A stretch of 14,961 nt of DNA. Source: Gp13-AA77 sp036521995 (GTDB taxonomy: Bacteria; Acidobacteriota; Terriglobia; UBA7540). The notes beneath the pieces were generated by a model that saw only the letters and a program-made list of their open reading frames with translations, was not told the origin of the DNA and did not search any database. The DNA lies in the NCBI GenBank assembly GCA_036521995.1, contig DATDGR010000298.1:1-14961 (forward strand). The letters are read 5' to 3'. The position numbers and the translations under genes were made by a program. Below, piece by piece: positions 14,427-14,961 of the stretch; positions within the stretch are counted from its first letter, which is position 1, and each line of letters opens with the position of its first letter.

Positions 14427-14723
14427 AGTTTAATAGGATCTGGTCTAGGCGCAGCTGAACAGCTATCTTACAACGGTTTGCTTCCCGCTAGAGGGTGGAC
14501 GGCCCTAGCCCTTAAAGTCGACGAGCGCTCGCCCAAAGTGACGGCACTCGCCACTCCTAACCTTGTCCGCCGTTAGGCCAACACGACGTCCCGTCCCAAC
14601 CCTCGGGCTCTCGCGACCCTTGACTATGGATGAGAGATCGTACTCAAAGGTTGGAGTCGAAGTAGGGAATCGAGCAATGGCCGCAGGCGCCGTTGATTCT
14701 GAAGCAGGGCGGCAGCTCTTATT
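14427..14723. other. Intergenic stretch between P450 start and TPR-protein end
   Basis: These 297 bases between two minus-strand genes hold the P450 upstream region. A perfect 10-bp palindrome CGAGCGCTCG lies at 14522-14531. I see no convincing promoter, terminator, tRNA or small gene; open frames here are antisense continuations without motifs. Confidence 0.5.
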
Positions 14724-14961
14724 TCAGGCGCTTTTCCTCCTGGTCTCCTCCCCGTCTCTCCCACGCCGCAGTTTCTCTTGCCGCCGGAGTTCCTCCAGGC
14801 GAACCTTGGCCACCCGGCGAAAGGCAGGCCGGGGGTCTGATTCGATCCCGGCCTGGCAGTCGGCCAGCAGCCTTTCGGCCTCAGCAAAGTGACGCTGTGC
14901 CGTGAGACAGGCTCCCAAGGCGCTCTCGGCTTCCGCTAGCTGCCAGGGCACGAGCGGAAAC
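14724..14961 (-). CDS. TPR-repeat protein, C-terminal fragment (N-terminus off right edge)
   Basis: The frame enters from the right edge and stops at 14724, giving about 78 residues. It begins PLVPWQLAEAESALGACL, then TAQRHFAEAERLLADC, a helix-turn-helix pair with the W/LG/A/A pattern of a tetratricopeptide repeat. It ends in a charged Arg/Glu/Lys tail. This arrangement (a 'AEAESALGACL' repeat as the last unit) is common at the C-terminus of long TPR proteins and TPR-bearing Ser/Thr kinases of Acidobacteriota and Planctomycetes. The kinase or other domain, if any, is outside the window. It is not a complete gene: an in-frame GTG at 14951 could pass for a start, but the preceding codons continue the same repeat. 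Confidence 0.75.
   Translation of the reverse strand, partial: FPLVPWQLAEAESALGACLTAQRHFAEAERLLADCQAGIESDPRPAFRRVAKVRLEELRRQEKLRRGRDGEETRRKSA

Overview
The window reads as a piece of a GC-rich bacterial chromosome, most likely from the Acidobacteriota (Solibacter/Bryobacter-like soil lineage). This is an inference. It rests on a Tat-exported GH35 beta-galactosidase, a Tat-exported seven-bladed CRTAC1/ASPIC-UnbV propeller protein, a bacterial P450, a selenocysteine-specific elongation factor, TPR and HEAT-like proteins, and several small orphan proteins in long intergenic stretches. I see no phage, IS element, CRISPR array, rRNA or tRNA.

Layout, left to right. 1-677 (-): a CPBP-family membrane protease, cut by the left edge. 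678-842: divergent promoter region with a clear sigma70-type promoter. 843-1730 (+): a secreted protein with a BamE/SmpA-like C-terminus. 1800-4652 (-): a 950-residue GH35 beta-galactosidase, convergent with the previous gene. 4653-5494: an 842-base gene-free stretch with a 17-bp tandem duplication next to the GH35 start and a degenerate four-copy repeat (TTCCAGCTTTGG). 5495-7456 (-): selB. 7525-8700 (-): a secreted HEAT-like protein just upstream of selB, probably co-transcribed with it. 8920-9288 (-): a small cysteine-cluster (zinc-ribbon-like) protein. 9289-9921: a gene-free stretch whose right part looks like a folded RNA leader. 9922-10815 (+): a FliA/WhiG-type sigma factor. 10939-11190 (+): a small pentapeptide-like protein. 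11275-13089 (+): the CRTAC1-family propeller protein. 13059-14426 (-): cytochrome P450, overlapping the previous gene tail to tail by 31 bp. 14427-14723: gene-free. 14724-14961 (-): the C-terminal end of a TPR protein, cut by the right edge.

The genes do not form one obvious pathway. Two products (GH35, CRTAC1) carry twin-arginine signals and several others carry Sec-type signals, so the region leans towards envelope and extracytoplasmic functions. SelB implies selenoprotein synthesis elsewhere in the genome; no selA, selC or selenoprotein gene is visible here. The sigma factor has no flagellar neighbours.

I found no convincing new multi-gene system. The most interesting leads are regulatory. 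One is a structured RNA candidate with mutually exclusive pairings in the sigma-factor leader. Another is a SECIS-like hairpin candidate between the HEAT-like gene and selB, in a position reminiscent of the SECIS-like element known in the E. coli selAB leader. The third is the repeat cluster downstream of selB.
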